Origin: Thiohalomonas sp963783235
GTDB taxonomy: Bacteria; Pseudomonadota; Gammaproteobacteria; Thiohalomonadales; Thiohalomonadaceae
Length of the DNA stretch: 64,000 nt
Reading direction: 5' to 3'
NCBI GenBank assembly: GCA_963783235.1
Contig: CAWAMN010000001.1
Coordinates: 248,001-312,000 of the forward strand
Position 1 is the first letter of the stretch. The number at the start of each line of letters is the position of its first letter. Position numbers and translations under genes: made by a program. Shown piece by piece: positions 25,477 to 34,619 of the stretch. The notes under the pieces were generated by a model that ran no database searches, had not been told where the DNA came from, and worked only from the letters and a program-made list of their open reading frames with translations.

Positions 25477-25768
25477 GTGTCCGGGGTTTGCGTAACGGGA
25501 AGGTTTTTTTAGTGCTTGGCTCGCCTTGCCCTTCAAGCTCTCATGAGCCTTTCGGGTGTACTCGCTGCAGGTTGCCTTGCGTCACAGAAACCGGAGGACA
25601 GCCGAACCGGTCCGATTCGACTGATTCAGTGGATCGTAAAAAAGCCCGCATCCTTGGATACGGGCTTTTCAGATGCAGCTTCAGTCCGTTTGTGATATTT
25701 GCCCGGAACTACGATTTCTGTCTGTGGAGTCTGAGGGGCTGCGCTGGATCGGACTGGGAGCGCGACGT
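25477..25768. other. Non-coding gap between element end and galU
   Basis: Apart from the stranded tRNA terminator at its left border and the galU terminator, I see no gene, repeat or promoter that I can support here. Confidence 0.6.
25639..25670 (-). terminator. galU terminator
   Basis: On the minus strand GCCCGTATCC, loop AA, GGATGCGGGC is followed by TTTTTTACG. It is a perfect or G-T paired 10-bp stem, about 100 nt past the galU stop. Confidence 0.75.
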
Positions 25769-26650
25769 CTATTCCTCCGGCAGGCAAAAAGTCCTCAGAT
25801 ACTCCCGGAAATCGTCCCGTAGTTCCGGGTGACGGAGTGCATATTCAACGGTTGCTTGAAGGTAACCCAGCTTGCTTCCGCAATCGTAGCGCTTGCCTTT
25901 GAATCGATAGGCAAGGACCTGTTCATCTTCGATCAAATCGGCGATGGCATCGGTCAACTGAATCTCGTCACCGGATCCGGTTCCCGTCCGCTCAAGAAAA
26001 TCGAAAATGCGCGGTGTAAGGATATAACGGCCGACGACGCCCAGTGTCGATGGCGCAACCTCCGGTTTGGGCTTCTCAATAATGCCATCGACTTTCGAGA
26101 TGGCGCCCTCCATGGGCATGGCTTTAACGATGCCGTACTGGTCGGTCTTTTCCGGTTCAACATCTTCGACACCGATCAGACTGCAGTTGTAATATTCGAA
26201 CTGCTTGCTCATCTGGGCGAGACAACCCGTTGACCCATCCGCGATCAAGTCATCGGCGAGGATAACGGCAAACGGTTCGTTGCCAACAGCCGGGCGAGCC
26301 TTCAGAACGGCATGACCGAGACCCAGAGCTTCAGTTTGGCGGATGTAAATACAGGTAACGTTGTCCGGAACGATCCCCCGGACAATTTCCAGCAGCTTGC
26401 TCTTGCCTCGAAACTCAAGCTCATGCTCGAGTTCGTAGGCTTTATCGAAGTGGTCAGGAATCGAGCGCTTGTTACGGCCGGTCACGAAAATCATTTCCGT
26501 CATACCGGCGGCCACGGCTTCCTCAACGGCATACTGGATCAGCGGCTTATCGACCACCGGAAGCATCTCTTTCGGGTTGGCTTTTGTAGCTGGCAAAAAT
26601 CGAGTTCCCAAGCCCGCGACCGGGAAAACCGCCTTTGTAATCTTTTTCAT
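25769..26650 (-). CDS. galU: UTP-glucose-1-phosphate uridylyltransferase
   Basis: The protein is 293 residues: KAVFPVAGLGTRFLPATKANPKEMLPVVDKPLIQYAVEEA carries the nucleotide-binding signature, with FAVILADDLI, IVKAMP and IIEKPKPEVAPS further on. It makes UDP-glucose for envelope polysaccharides. I use ATG 26650 (MKKITKAVFP), since the 16 residues from 26698 have no family match. Confidence 0.92.
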   Translation of the reverse strand: MKKITKAVFPVAGLGTRFLPATKANPKEMLPVVDKPLIQYAVEEAVAAGMTEMIFVTGRNKRSIPDHFDKAYELEHELEFRGKSKLLEIVRGIVPDNVTCIYIRQTEALGLGHAVLKARPAVGNEPFAVILADDLIADGSTGCLAQMSKQFEYYNCSLIGVEDVEPEKTDQYGIVKAMPMEGAISKVDGIIEKPKPEVAPSTLGVVGRYILTPRIFDFLERTGTGSGDEIQLTDAIADLIEDEQVLAYRFKGKRYDCGSKLGYLQATVEYALRHPELRDDFREYLRTFCLPEE

Positions 26651-26894
26651 ATCTTCCTGGCTTTTGTGTTTATCACAACATCTATCCCCACTGCTCAATG
26701 TAGCATGTACAAGGCTCCTAATAGGACATCTGGTGAGGTTGTCAGGATAAGCCTACAAACAGTGACGGAAATATCCTACAGACTCGGATAGCAGGGTGCG
26801 ATAGATTGGAGGCTCCACGGATGGTGTGCACGATAGGGACATCGAACTCAGCCAAGGGGCATGGCGGCCCTACACGGATGACAAGGAGTCACCT

Positions 26895-27164
26895 ATGAAA
26901 AAGATCATATTTCTCGCCCTAGCAACCATCTCGATCTTCCTTTCGGCGGCCGTTTCGGCCCAGCCGCTGGACATCAATACGGCCGATTCGGGGGCACTGG
27001 CCGAGGCGATCGACGGCGTCGGTCCCAAGCGGGCCGAAGCGATCGTAGAATACCGAGACAAGCACGGCGCTTTTAAAACCGTCGATGACCTGCAAAAGGT
27101 ACAAGGGATCGGCCCCGTTCTGCTCGAAAACAACCGCGATAATCTGGTGGTTACGCCCGACTAG
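26895..27164 (+). CDS. ComEA-like helix-hairpin-helix secreted protein
   Basis: The protein is 89 residues. It has a signal peptide (MKKIIFLALATISIFLSAAVSAQ), then a double helix-hairpin-helix: LDINTADSGALAEAIDGVGPKRAEAIVEYRDKHGAFKTVDDLQKVQGIGPVLLEN. This is the ComEA DNA-binding domain, suggesting a periplasmic DNA-binding role in natural transformation. Many proteobacteria carry such short versions of unknown use. ATG 26895 follows AAGGAGTCACCT. Confidence 0.85.
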   Translation: MKKIIFLALATISIFLSAAVSAQPLDINTADSGALAEAIDGVGPKRAEAIVEYRDKHGAFKTVDDLQKVQGIGPVLLENNRDNLVVTPD

Positions 27165-27212
27165 TCGGTCGCAGTCGGGGAGTTTTTTTCGAACAATTTG
27201 GCCGCCAGCCCC

Positions 27213-27241
27213 TTGCATTATCGATTCGCCATAGGTATCTT
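27213..27241 (+). promoter_or_regulatory. Promoter of tRNA-Val
   Basis: TTGCAT (27213-27218), 17-bp spacer, TATCTT (27236-27241). The tRNA begins 15 nt downstream. Confidence 0.55.
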
Positions 27242-27255
27242 ATCGCGCTCTCGAC

Positions 27256-27332
27256 AGGCGCGTAGCTCAGTTGGTTAGAGCACCACCTTGACATGGTGGG
27301 GGTCGGTGGTTCGAGCCCACTCGCGCCTACCA
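27256..27332 (+). tRNA. tRNA-Val (GAC)
   Basis: Acceptor AGGCGCG pairs with CGCGCCT, discriminator A, CCA encoded. D-arm GCTCAGTTGGTTAGAGC, anticodon stem ACCAC/GTGGG with loop holding GAC, T-arm GGTTCGAGCC. Confidence 0.94.
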
Positions 27333-27360
27333 GATAAACGCTGTCGAGTCAGCGATCGAA

Positions 27361-27390
27361 AAAGCCCGGCTTCAGGCCGGGCTTTTTTGT
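27361..27390 (+). terminator. Terminator after tRNA-Val
   Basis: AAAGCCCGGC, TTCA loop, GGCCGGGCTTTTTTG: strong stem and T-tract. Confidence 0.85.
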
Positions 27391-27800
27391 TTTAGGGCAA
27401 CTTCAACCGAAGCCGGCCCGAATCCCATACGTAATTCCCGCGCCCCAGGATAGCGATCTCCTCAGAGCTGAAGAAGCCGATTGGCTTCCAACTTCCAATC
27501 GGCATGCATGATGCTGGAAGACGGGGTCGGTGGCGTCTAGTTTTTGGTAAAGCCGTCGTGCGCCCTGTCAGGCTGTTGAAAACGCCCTCTCCCACGGGGA
27601 GAGGGTCGGGGTAGGGGGTCAATGCAAGGTAACTGCCTGATTTTGATCCCCTCATCCTTGCCTTCTCTCTGAGGGAGAAGGGACAACACACTTTTCAACA
27701 GCCTGCCAATAGCCCTTTCCAAAGGGGCAGATGCTCGAGTCGGCTCAAAACATTTACCGACGGCTCGGCGCCTATTTCCAATGCAGGAGCAAATCCGGAC
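27391..27800. other. Intergenic region before prsT, with one repeat element
   Basis: No convincing gene. It contains a 137-bp element with inverted ends at 27569-27705, described separately. The remainder (27391-27568 and 27706-27800) shows no feature I can support. Confidence 0.6.
27569..27705. repeat. Small element with CAGGCTGTTGAAAA inverted ends (copy A)
   Basis: Starts CAGGCTGTTGAAAA and ends TTTTCAACAGCCTG, an exact 14-bp inverted pair. Inside are two hairpins (CCCTCTCCCACGGGGAGAGGG and CTTCTCTCTGAGGGAGAAGG). A related copy lies at 35242-35369, and partial copies at 41785-41830 and 45625-45705. It has no coding capacity, so it is MITE-like. Confidence 0.75.
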
Positions 27801-30353
27801 ATGGATATCGTTCGTTTCGGGGGTATTGCGACATTCGTATTTCTCTTATCGGCGTGCAGTTGGTTTGCCGATCCCGACGAACTGCTCGCGAAAGCTGAGC
27901 AGGCTTACGCCGATGCGGATTACCGAGAGGCCCGAGTTCGATTGCAAGCGCTTCTAAAACAAGCTCCCGAGAGGGCCGAGGCGCACTACCTTTTGGCAAA
28001 AACCTATCTGGCCACTGGTGAACCCGCCCCGGCTTTAAAAGAGCTTGATACGGCGGAACAGCTGGGCTTTTCCCGGGAGAAATTGCAAATAATCCATGCC
28101 CGGGCCCTGTTCGCTGCGGGAAAACCCGATGCAGTGATCAAGCGTTTCCCCTCGGCGAAGGAGCTGGAAGCCGCAGGCAAAGGGCAGGCATTATTGCTGC
28201 TGGGCGATGCCCAAGCCCGACTGCGACAATGGCCATCCGCCACTCGCACCTACAGGGCAGCGGCGAAGGTCGACGAGGTGGCGCTCGAGGCTTGGCTTGC
28301 GCTCGGTCGGATGAGCCTGGAGAGAAGTGACACTGAAGCGGTTCATCATTACCTGCGGAATGCAGCTGAGATTGCGCCCGAAAACAGGAAAACCCAACTC
28401 CTTGTCGGGGATCTGGCCTTGGCGGAGGGACGACCGACCGAGGCCAAACGGGCTTTTTCCTCCATTTTGGATGCAGGGTATGAGGAACGCGCGGCGACCG
28501 GCTTGATCCGGGCCTTGTTAGTGGAAGGTGATATCGACGCGGCTGAAAGGGAGGTGAAGCGCCTTTCGGAGGCCTTCCCCCAAACTTTCCAAAGCTTGTT
28601 CTTCCGTGCCGTCATCGCAGAGGGCAGGGGAGATTACGAAAGCGCCATAAAACACGCGAACCGGGTCTATCAGTCACGGCCCAATTTTGTCCCCGGTCTT
28701 TTGATCCTGGGGGAAGCGCACCTCGCACAAGGCTACACTGCCATCGCCAAGCAGTACCTGGAGCAGGCCTATCAACTCAATCCCGACAATCCACAGGTGA
28801 GATTGCAGCTGGCGAAGGCCAGTGAAAGAGCCGGGGAGCCCGAGCGAATCATCGAGCTTCTGAAACCCCTGCCAGCCGGATCCGCCCCGTCCCTACAAAG
28901 AGAAGCCCTCCTGTCGAGGGCTTTCCTGCAAACAGGCGACCCGGACGCCGCGGACCATCTAGCGGTTTGGATTGGCGAGCGTGCCGACAAATACCCGAAT
29001 GCTCGGCAATTGGCGGCAAACATCCATTTGGCCTTGGGCCAGACGGCTAAGGCCAGAGCACAGCTTCAGGAGCTTATCAGTGAACAGCCGGACTTCGTTC
29101 CGGCAGAGTTGATGCTGGCGCGTCTGGATGCGATGGAGGGGCATAAAAAACGGGCGCATCAGAGGCTGAGCCGCGTTCTGGAGATGCACCCCGATGATGT
29201 GAAAACGCTGACAGCCTTGGCGCGTCTCGAACTCAGTAGCGGTGAGTTCGAAAAGGCCGTTGCGAAACTCGAGATAGTCCGGACCCGCAATCCCGAAGCG
29301 CTTGAACCGAAGCTTCTTTTGGCTCGCACGTATCTGAAAGCGGGGAAAATGGAAGCGGCCGCAGATATTGCGGCTGAACTGGAGCGGTTCACGCCGAAGG
29401 ACGAGGATGCCACCACAGTGGTGGCCGATGTGGCGATCGCCCGGAGCGATTTCAAAAAGGCCCGGAAAACTCTCGAAGCCGCGCTCAAAGAGCATCCTCG
29501 GGCGAGTCGCCTGACTTTCATGCTGGGAAGGGCGCTTCTGGCTCAGGATGACGCCGAAGGGGCCATTTCTGCCTGGGAGCGTCTCCTGTTCGAGAATCCA
29601 AATTACCTCCAGGCGAGGAGGGCCCTTGTTTCGGTGAACCTGAAAAAGCGGCGCTACGCGGAAGCGGAGGAGCATATCCGCATGCTTTTGCGGGCTGGTT
29701 CAGCCGATTTCGGAAACCGGGTTCTTCTCGGTGATGTTCTGAAGCTGCAGGGGAAGTACAAGCCGGCTATCACCGTCTACAACGAGGTATACGCCGAGAA
29801 GCCCGACGGCCGAATCGCAGTGAAATGGTATGGCGCGCTGAAAGCAACAGGTGACGAATCGGCCTACCGGATCCTCGAAAGCCATCTGCAACGGCAGCCG
29901 AACGATGATCGCGTGCGCATAGTGCTTGCCCAGGACCACCAAGCCGCAGGGCGTATCGAGCGCAGTATTCATGAATATGAAGAAGTGCGTGCTCGTCACC
30001 CGGAACAACCGTTGGTTCTCAATAATCTCGCCGGGCTCTACCACCAAACCGGCGACGAGCGGGCACTTGGACTGGCCGAAAAGGCTTTCGAACGGGTCCC
30101 CGATAGCCCGGAAGTGGCAGATACACTGGCTCAGATCCTGATCGAAAAGGGGCGTGTCGAAAGGGCTCTCCCCCTCCTGAAAAGGGCTTGGGCCGCCCGC
30201 CCCGAGAATCCCCAAATCGGTTATCACGCCAGCCTTGCCTATCTTGAGGCCGGAAAACCGGCGAAAGCCAAAGCGATTCTCACGGAGTTGCTATCGTCGG
30301 ACAAGGCCTTCGCGTCGCGAAAAGAGGCCGAAGCGCTGTTGGCCGATCTATGA
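27801..30353 (+). CDS. prsT: PEP-CTERM system TPR-repeat lipoprotein PrsT
   Basis: The protein is 850 residues. A lipoprotein signal with lipobox LSAC (residues ~16-19) is followed by about 20 tetratricopeptide repeats through the whole length, ending ILTELLSSDKAFASRKEAEALLADL. Size, lipobox and the exosortase directly downstream (ATGA overlap at 30350) match PrsT. PrsT is the TPR lipoprotein that accompanies exosortase A loci; its exact role is not established. No PrsK/PrsR or EPS genes lie nearby, which is unusual for the family. Confidence 0.82.
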   Translation: MDIVRFGGIATFVFLLSACSWFADPDELLAKAEQAYADADYREARVRLQALLKQAPERAEAHYLLAKTYLATGEPAPALKELDTAEQLGFSREKLQIIHARALFAAGKPDAVIKRFPSAKELEAAGKGQALLLLGDAQARLRQWPSATRTYRAAAKVDEVALEAWLALGRMSLERSDTEAVHHYLRNAAEIAPENRKTQLLVGDLALAEGRPTEAKRAFSSILDAGYEERAATGLIRALLVEGDIDAAEREVKRLSEAFPQTFQSLFFRAVIAEGRGDYESAIKHANRVYQSRPNFVPGLLILGEAHLAQGYTAIAKQYLEQAYQLNPDNPQVRLQLAKASERAGEPERIIELLKPLPAGSAPSLQREALLSRAFLQTGDPDAADHLAVWIGERADKYPNARQLAANIHLALGQTAKARAQLQELISEQPDFVPAELMLARLDAMEGHKKRAHQRLSRVLEMHPDDVKTLTALARLELSSGEFEKAVAKLEIVRTRNPEALEPKLLLARTYLKAGKMEAAADIAAELERFTPKDEDATTVVADVAIARSDFKKARKTLEAALKEHPRASRLTFMLGRALLAQDDAEGAISAWERLLFENPNYLQARRALVSVNLKKRRYAEAEEHIRMLLRAGSADFGNRVLLGDVLKLQGKYKPAITVYNEVYAEKPDGRIAVKWYGALKATGDESAYRILESHLQRQPNDDRVRIVLAQDHQAAGRIERSIHEYEEVRARHPEQPLVLNNLAGLYHQTGDERALGLAEKAFERVPDSPEVADTLAQILIEKGRVERALPLLKRAWAARPENPQIGYHASLAYLEAGKPAKAKAILTELLSSDKAFASRKEAEALLADL

Positions 30354-31801
30354 GCGCGGACACTGCTCTCCCATCACACCCAAAACCGCCGGGTGCCCTC
30401 CATCGAGCGCTCCCCGGGCTTGTTCTGCTGGGGCTCATGGTTGCGCTGTACTTCCCCTCGGTATCGTCGTTGGTATCTCAGTGGCAGGCCCATTACGGCC
30501 AGGGCTACCTCATTGCCTTGATCTCCGCTGGCCTTCTGTGGCGAGAGCGGTTCCGGTTGGAGGAAGTCGCCATCAAACCGGCTCCGCTTGGGGCTGTGGG
30601 ACTGCTCGCGATTGGAGTGCTGTTAAAGCTGGCCCAGTTACTGAGCGTGGAAATCGCAGAAAATTATCTGCTTTTCCTGACGGTCATCGCCGGCGTCTTG
30701 ACGCTTTACGGATGGGCCTTTCTCAAAGCAGTGGCATTTCCGCTGACATTCCTTTTCCTTGCATTGCCGTTACATTCGCCGCCGGTGACCTGGCTGCAGG
30801 ATGTCACCGCGGGGATCTCGGTTTTCCTGTTGCAGGCTATGGGTGTGCCGGTGGTCTGGGAAGGCTATCTGCTCCACATCCCGGCAGGCGACTTTGAAGT
30901 TGCGGAGACCTGCGCCGGTTGGCGTTTCCTTCAGGCGACGTTTCCCTTGGCTCTGCTTTATGCCTACTTCACCTACAACAGCTTCAGGCGGCGGGCGCTT
31001 TTCATGATCGCGGCATTGGCGGTTGCGGTGCTGGCCAACGGTTTTCGAGCCGCCGGTGTCATTGGGCTCGGGCAGTTTCTCGGCATCGAAGCGGAAATCG
31101 TCCAGGACCATTACAGCTGGGGCTGGTTTGTCTACTTCTTCGCCATGCTGCTCCTGTTTTCTCTCGGCCGGCGCTGGGCTGAACCCGAAACTGCAGGGAG
31201 GGAGACCCATCGAAAGGGAAGCGACGGCAAAATCGGGTACGGCACTACGGTGATAGCGGCAGTCGCCCTGGCCGTCGCTCCGCTTGTTCCATTTCCCGCC
31301 ACCGATGGTGCCGCCGACGTCGATATGAGCATCGGGACACCCTATGAGGAGTTGTCCGGGTCGCCGGTGGCAAATTGGCGACCCGCTTTCATTGGCGTTA
31401 GCGAGGACACTCAATTGCGGCTGACTGTCGATGGCTCCATCGTCGACGTCTATGCGGGAGCCTTTCTCGTGGGTGGCGGCAGCGATTACACCAGTAGTTC
31501 GCAGCAAATGTTCAGTCCGCCTTGGCAGCGCGTCGCCGAACACTCGGTCGGGCCGGAGTGGCCGTTACGCGAACTGATAATTGAACGGCGCGGCCTTCGG
31601 CGAATCGTTTGGTACGCTTATTGTGCCCAGGGCCGCTGTGTGGGAAGTCGTCTCGAAGCGAAGGTGCTGGAGGCCAAGGCGTTGCTGGAAGGGACGCCCG
31701 GTGTCGGTATCGTCGCACTCTCTACGTTGGCCGGTCTTCAGGCCGACGCAGCGAGGGCAAATCTCCGTAAAGTCTGGAACTCCCTCGTACTTGAATTTTG
31801 A
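30350..31801 (+). CDS. xrtA: Exosortase A with fused EpsI domain
   Basis: The protein is 483 residues. About eight hydrophobic segments make up residues 20-285. The exosortase triad is visible: Cys188 in VAETCAGWRFL, Arg233 in NGFRAAG, His254 in QDHYSWGWFVYF. Residues ~300-480 are the periplasmic EpsI/DUF3485 domain (NWRPAFIGVSEDTQLRLTV ... RELIIERRGLRRIVWYAYCAQG). Exosortases cleave PEP-CTERM sorting signals at the inner membrane. The common motif ACSGLRYL is here TCAGWRFL, a divergent version. No PEP-CTERM substrate is present in this window. Confidence 0.85.
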   Translation: MSADTALPSHPKPPGALHRALPGLVLLGLMVALYFPSVSSLVSQWQAHYGQGYLIALISAGLLWRERFRLEEVAIKPAPLGAVGLLAIGVLLKLAQLLSVEIAENYLLFLTVIAGVLTLYGWAFLKAVAFPLTFLFLALPLHSPPVTWLQDVTAGISVFLLQAMGVPVVWEGYLLHIPAGDFEVAETCAGWRFLQATFPLALLYAYFTYNSFRRRALFMIAALAVAVLANGFRAAGVIGLGQFLGIEAEIVQDHYSWGWFVYFFAMLLLFSLGRRWAEPETAGRETHRKGSDGKIGYGTTVIAAVALAVAPLVPFPATDGAADVDMSIGTPYEELSGSPVANWRPAFIGVSEDTQLRLTVDGSIVDVYAGAFLVGGGSDYTSSSQQMFSPPWQRVAEHSVGPEWPLRELIIERRGLRRIVWYAYCAQGRCVGSRLEAKVLEAKALLEGTPGVGIVALSTLAGLQADAARANLRKVWNSLVLEF

Positions 31802-31871
31802 AGCCAGCCGGTCGGGTCGTAACGGGCGGCCGGCGACGGCCGATCCCGGCCGCTAGAACTTTCTGTTCGCT

Positions 31872-31901
31872 TTGACAACTAAGGGGGCGGGACGATAGAA
31901 T
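31872..31901 (+). promoter_or_regulatory. Sigma-70 promoter upstream of thrS
   Basis: TTGACA (31872-31877), 18-bp spacer, TAGAAT (31896-31901): near-consensus. It would start a leader of about 160 nt before thrS. Confidence 0.65.
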
Positions 31902-31978
31902 CCTTGGCCGAAATAGGCTCTGATTAGCGCGCCGATAACCGATTTTGGCACCCAATTACGCGCCTCCGGATTCTGCTC

Positions 31979-32007
31979 AAGCACTGTGCCCCGGCCAGTG
32001 CTTTTTT
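31979..32007 (+). terminator. Terminator-like hairpin in the thrS leader
   Basis: AAGCACTG, loop, CAGTGCTT, TTTTG. It lies between the promoter at 31872 and the thrS start, so it is a candidate attenuator. It could alternatively terminate xrtA transcription. Confidence 0.6.
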
Positions 32008-32068
32008 GTTTGCCCAAGCTCACGTGGTCTCTCGTATGGACCACCACTGAATGCGAAAGGAAGGTTTC

Positions 32069-33994
32069 ATGCCCACGATTACGCTGCCCGACGGCTCCCG
32101 GCGCGAGTTCGACCATCCCGTTTCCGTCCATGATGTCGCTGCCGATATCGGCCCTGGTCTGGCCAAGGCGGCTTTGGCCGGCAAGGTTGACGGTCGCTTG
32201 GTGGATACCGATTTTGCCATCGATCATGACGTCGAAATGGCCATCATCACCGAGAAAGACGAAGAGGGGCTCGATGTCATTCGTCACTCCACGGCCCACC
32301 TGCTGGCCCAGGCGGTCAAGGAGCTGTTCCCGGAAGCGCAAGTGACCATCGGACCGGTGATTGAGGATGGCTTCTATTACGACTTCGCCTATGAAAAGAG
32401 CTTTTCCCCCGAGGATCTCGAGGCCATCGAAAAGCGGATGATGGAGCTGGCCAAGCAGGACTTCACCGTCAAGCGCGAGGTGATGCCGCGGGATGAGGCG
32501 GTCGGTTTTTTCCGCGAGATGGGCGAGACCTACAAGGCCGAAATCATCGAAGAGATCCCCAAGGGCGAAGATATCTCCCTTTACCGGCAGGACAGTTTCG
32601 TCGATCTGTGCCGCGGTCCGCACGTGCCCTCGACGGGCAAGCTGAAGGCCTTCAAGTTGATGAAGCTGGCCGGCGCCTACTGGCGCGGCGATTCCAGCAA
32701 CGAAATGCTGCAGCGTATCTATGGAACGGCCTGGCGCAATAAGAAGGAGTTGAAGCAGTACCTGCACCGCCTGGAAGAGGCGGAGAAGCGCGATCACCGC
32801 AAAATCGGCCGCCATCAGGACCTCTTTCATACCCAGGAGGAGGCGCCGGGGCTGGTCTTCTGGCACGACCGCGGCTGGACCCTCTATCAACAGGTGGAAC
32901 AGTACATCCGTCAGGTGCTGCGCAAACACGACTATCAGGAGGTCCGCACGCCGCTGCTGGCCGACCGCTCCCTGTGGGAGAAGTCGGGCCACTGGGACAA
33001 GTTCCGTGATGACATGTTCACCACCGAATCGGAGAAGCGGATCTTTGCCATCAAGCCGATGAACTGCCCCTGTCACGTGCAGATCTTCAATCAGGGGCTC
33101 AAGAGCTATCGCGATCTGCCGCTGCGCATGGCGGAATTCGGCTCCTGTCACCGCAACGAGCCCTCCGGCACACTGCACGGCCTGATGCGGGTGCGCGGCT
33201 TTACGCAGGATGATGCCCATATCTTCTGCACCGAAGACCAGATTCAGGACGAGGTGTCGTCTTTTATCGATCTCCTGCATCGGGTCTACGAAGATTTCGG
33301 CTTCACCGATGTCATCATCAAGCTCTCGACCCGTCCCGAGCAGAGGGTCGGTGCCGATGAGGTATGGGACAAGGCGGAGCATGCCCTGGAGCGCGCCCTG
33401 AACGATAAAGGACTGGAATGGGACCTGCAGCCGGGTGAGGGGGCGTTCTACGGCCCCAAGATCGAGTTTTCGCTGCGGGACTGCCTGGGCCGGGTCTGGC
33501 AGTGCGGCACGATCCAGGTGGATTTCTCCATGCCGGGGCGCCTGGGGGCCCATTATGTGGATGAGGATGGGGATCGGCAGGTGCCCGTGATGCTGCACCG
33601 CGCCATTCTGGGTTCTCTGGAGCGGTTTATCGGCATTCTCATCGAGCATTACGCCGGTCAATTCCCCACTTGGCTTGCTCCGGTGCAGGTTGTGGCGGCC
33701 AATATCACCGATAAACAGGCCGATTTTGTCGCAGAAATTGCCGAAGTCCTTGAAAATAGGGGCTTCAGAGTGCAAAGCGACTTGAGAAACGAAAAAATCG
33801 GCTTTAAAATTCGGGAGCACACGTTGCAACGGGTCCCCTATATGCTCGTTATCGGGGATCGAGAAGTCGAAAATAGAACTGTGGCCGTGCGCACGCGTGG
33901 CGGTAAAGACCTCGGCTCGATGTCAATCGATGAGTTTGCCGAGCGTCTCGCCGATGAGATCGCGAGCCGCGGCCGTAATGTTTTGGAGGGTTAA
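32069..33994 (+). CDS. thrS: Threonyl-tRNA synthetase
   Basis: The protein is 641 residues. An N-terminal TGS domain (PTITLPDGSRREFDHPVSVHDVAADIG) is followed by the editing domain with HSTAHLLAQAVKELFP and the zinc-site Cys in LCRGPHVPSTG. The class II core contains MNCPCHVQIF and GSCHRNEPSGTLHGLMRVRGFTQDDAHIFC, and the anticodon-binding domain starts at PTWLAPVQVVAANIT. ATG 32069 follows AAGGAAGG; an in-frame ATG at 32051 is less well placed. infC begins 3 nt after its stop. Confidence 0.95.
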   Translation: MPTITLPDGSRREFDHPVSVHDVAADIGPGLAKAALAGKVDGRLVDTDFAIDHDVEMAIITEKDEEGLDVIRHSTAHLLAQAVKELFPEAQVTIGPVIEDGFYYDFAYEKSFSPEDLEAIEKRMMELAKQDFTVKREVMPRDEAVGFFREMGETYKAEIIEEIPKGEDISLYRQDSFVDLCRGPHVPSTGKLKAFKLMKLAGAYWRGDSSNEMLQRIYGTAWRNKKELKQYLHRLEEAEKRDHRKIGRHQDLFHTQEEAPGLVFWHDRGWTLYQQVEQYIRQVLRKHDYQEVRTPLLADRSLWEKSGHWDKFRDDMFTTESEKRIFAIKPMNCPCHVQIFNQGLKSYRDLPLRMAEFGSCHRNEPSGTLHGLMRVRGFTQDDAHIFCTEDQIQDEVSSFIDLLHRVYEDFGFTDVIIKLSTRPEQRVGADEVWDKAEHALERALNDKGLEWDLQPGEGAFYGPKIEFSLRDCLGRVWQCGTIQVDFSMPGRLGAHYVDEDGDRQVPVMLHRAILGSLERFIGILIEHYAGQFPTWLAPVQVVAANITDKQADFVAEIAEVLENRGFRVQSDLRNEKIGFKIREHTLQRVPYMLVIGDREVENRTVAVRTRGGKDLGSMSIDEFAERLADEIASRGRNVLEG

Positions 33995-33997
33995 AGG

Positions 33998-34522
33998 ATC
34001 GCTGCCAAAGATAAACAGGTTCGTCTGAACGATCAGATCAGAGTACCTGAAGTCCGCCTCATAGATCAGGATTCCAATCAGGTCGGAGTTGTGCCCATCG
34101 AGGAGGCGCTTAGCGCCGCTGCCGACGTGGACATGGATTTGGTGGAAGTGGCCCCCGAGGCTAAGCCGCCGGTTTGCCGGATCATGGATCATGGCAAATT
34201 TATCTTCGAAGAGAATAAAAAGAAGCAGGCGGCCAAAAAGAAGCAGAAGCAGGTCCAGCTCAAGGAAGTAAAATTCCGTCCGGGAACGGATATAGGAGAC
34301 TACCAGGTAAAACTGCGCAACCTGGTGCGTTTCCTTGAAGCCGGGGACAGGGTCAAGGTCACGCTGCGGTTCCGCGGTCGTGAAATGGCCCATCAGGATC
34401 TAGGTCGCAAACTCCTGAAGCGGGTCGAAGCGGATCTCGAGGGTCTCGGGGTCGTCGAGCAGTTCCCGAAAATGGAGGGGCGGCAAATGATCATGATTAT
34501 CGTCCCCAAGAAGAAGCAATAG
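33998..34522 (+). CDS. infC: Translation initiation factor IF-3 (ATC start)
   Basis: The protein is 174 residues. N-domain: VRLNDQIRVPEVRLIDQDSNQVGVVPIEEAL. Linker: KFIFEENKKKQAAKKKQKQVQ. C-domain: KEVKFRPGTDIGDYQVKLRNLVRFLEAGDRVKVTLRFRGREMAHQDLG. No ATG, GTG or TTG gives the full N-domain. ATC 33998, with GGAGG and AAAGG upstream, fits the rare-start rule by which IF-3 controls its own translation in E. coli (there ATT). It ends with MIIVPKKKQ. Confidence 0.92.
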   Translation: MAAKDKQVRLNDQIRVPEVRLIDQDSNQVGVVPIEEALSAAADVDMDLVEVAPEAKPPVCRIMDHGKFIFEENKKKQAAKKKQKQVQLKEVKFRPGTDIGDYQVKLRNLVRFLEAGDRVKVTLRFRGREMAHQDLGRKLLKRVEADLEGLGVVEQFPKMEGRQMIMIIVPKKKQ

Positions 34523-34619
34523 GCAGCCGTTGCCTATCCACTGCGTGCTACCGTCCGCCGCAAGGTGTCCGGTCGCAAACGTACGCGTAACAAAATGAAA
34601 ATGCGGAGTTTGAAAAGAC

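Noticed and set aside
31902..31978. T-box or threonine leader peptide before thrS
   Set aside because: No T-box sequence (TGGNACCGCG-like) and no ATG-started Thr-rich ORF in the leader.
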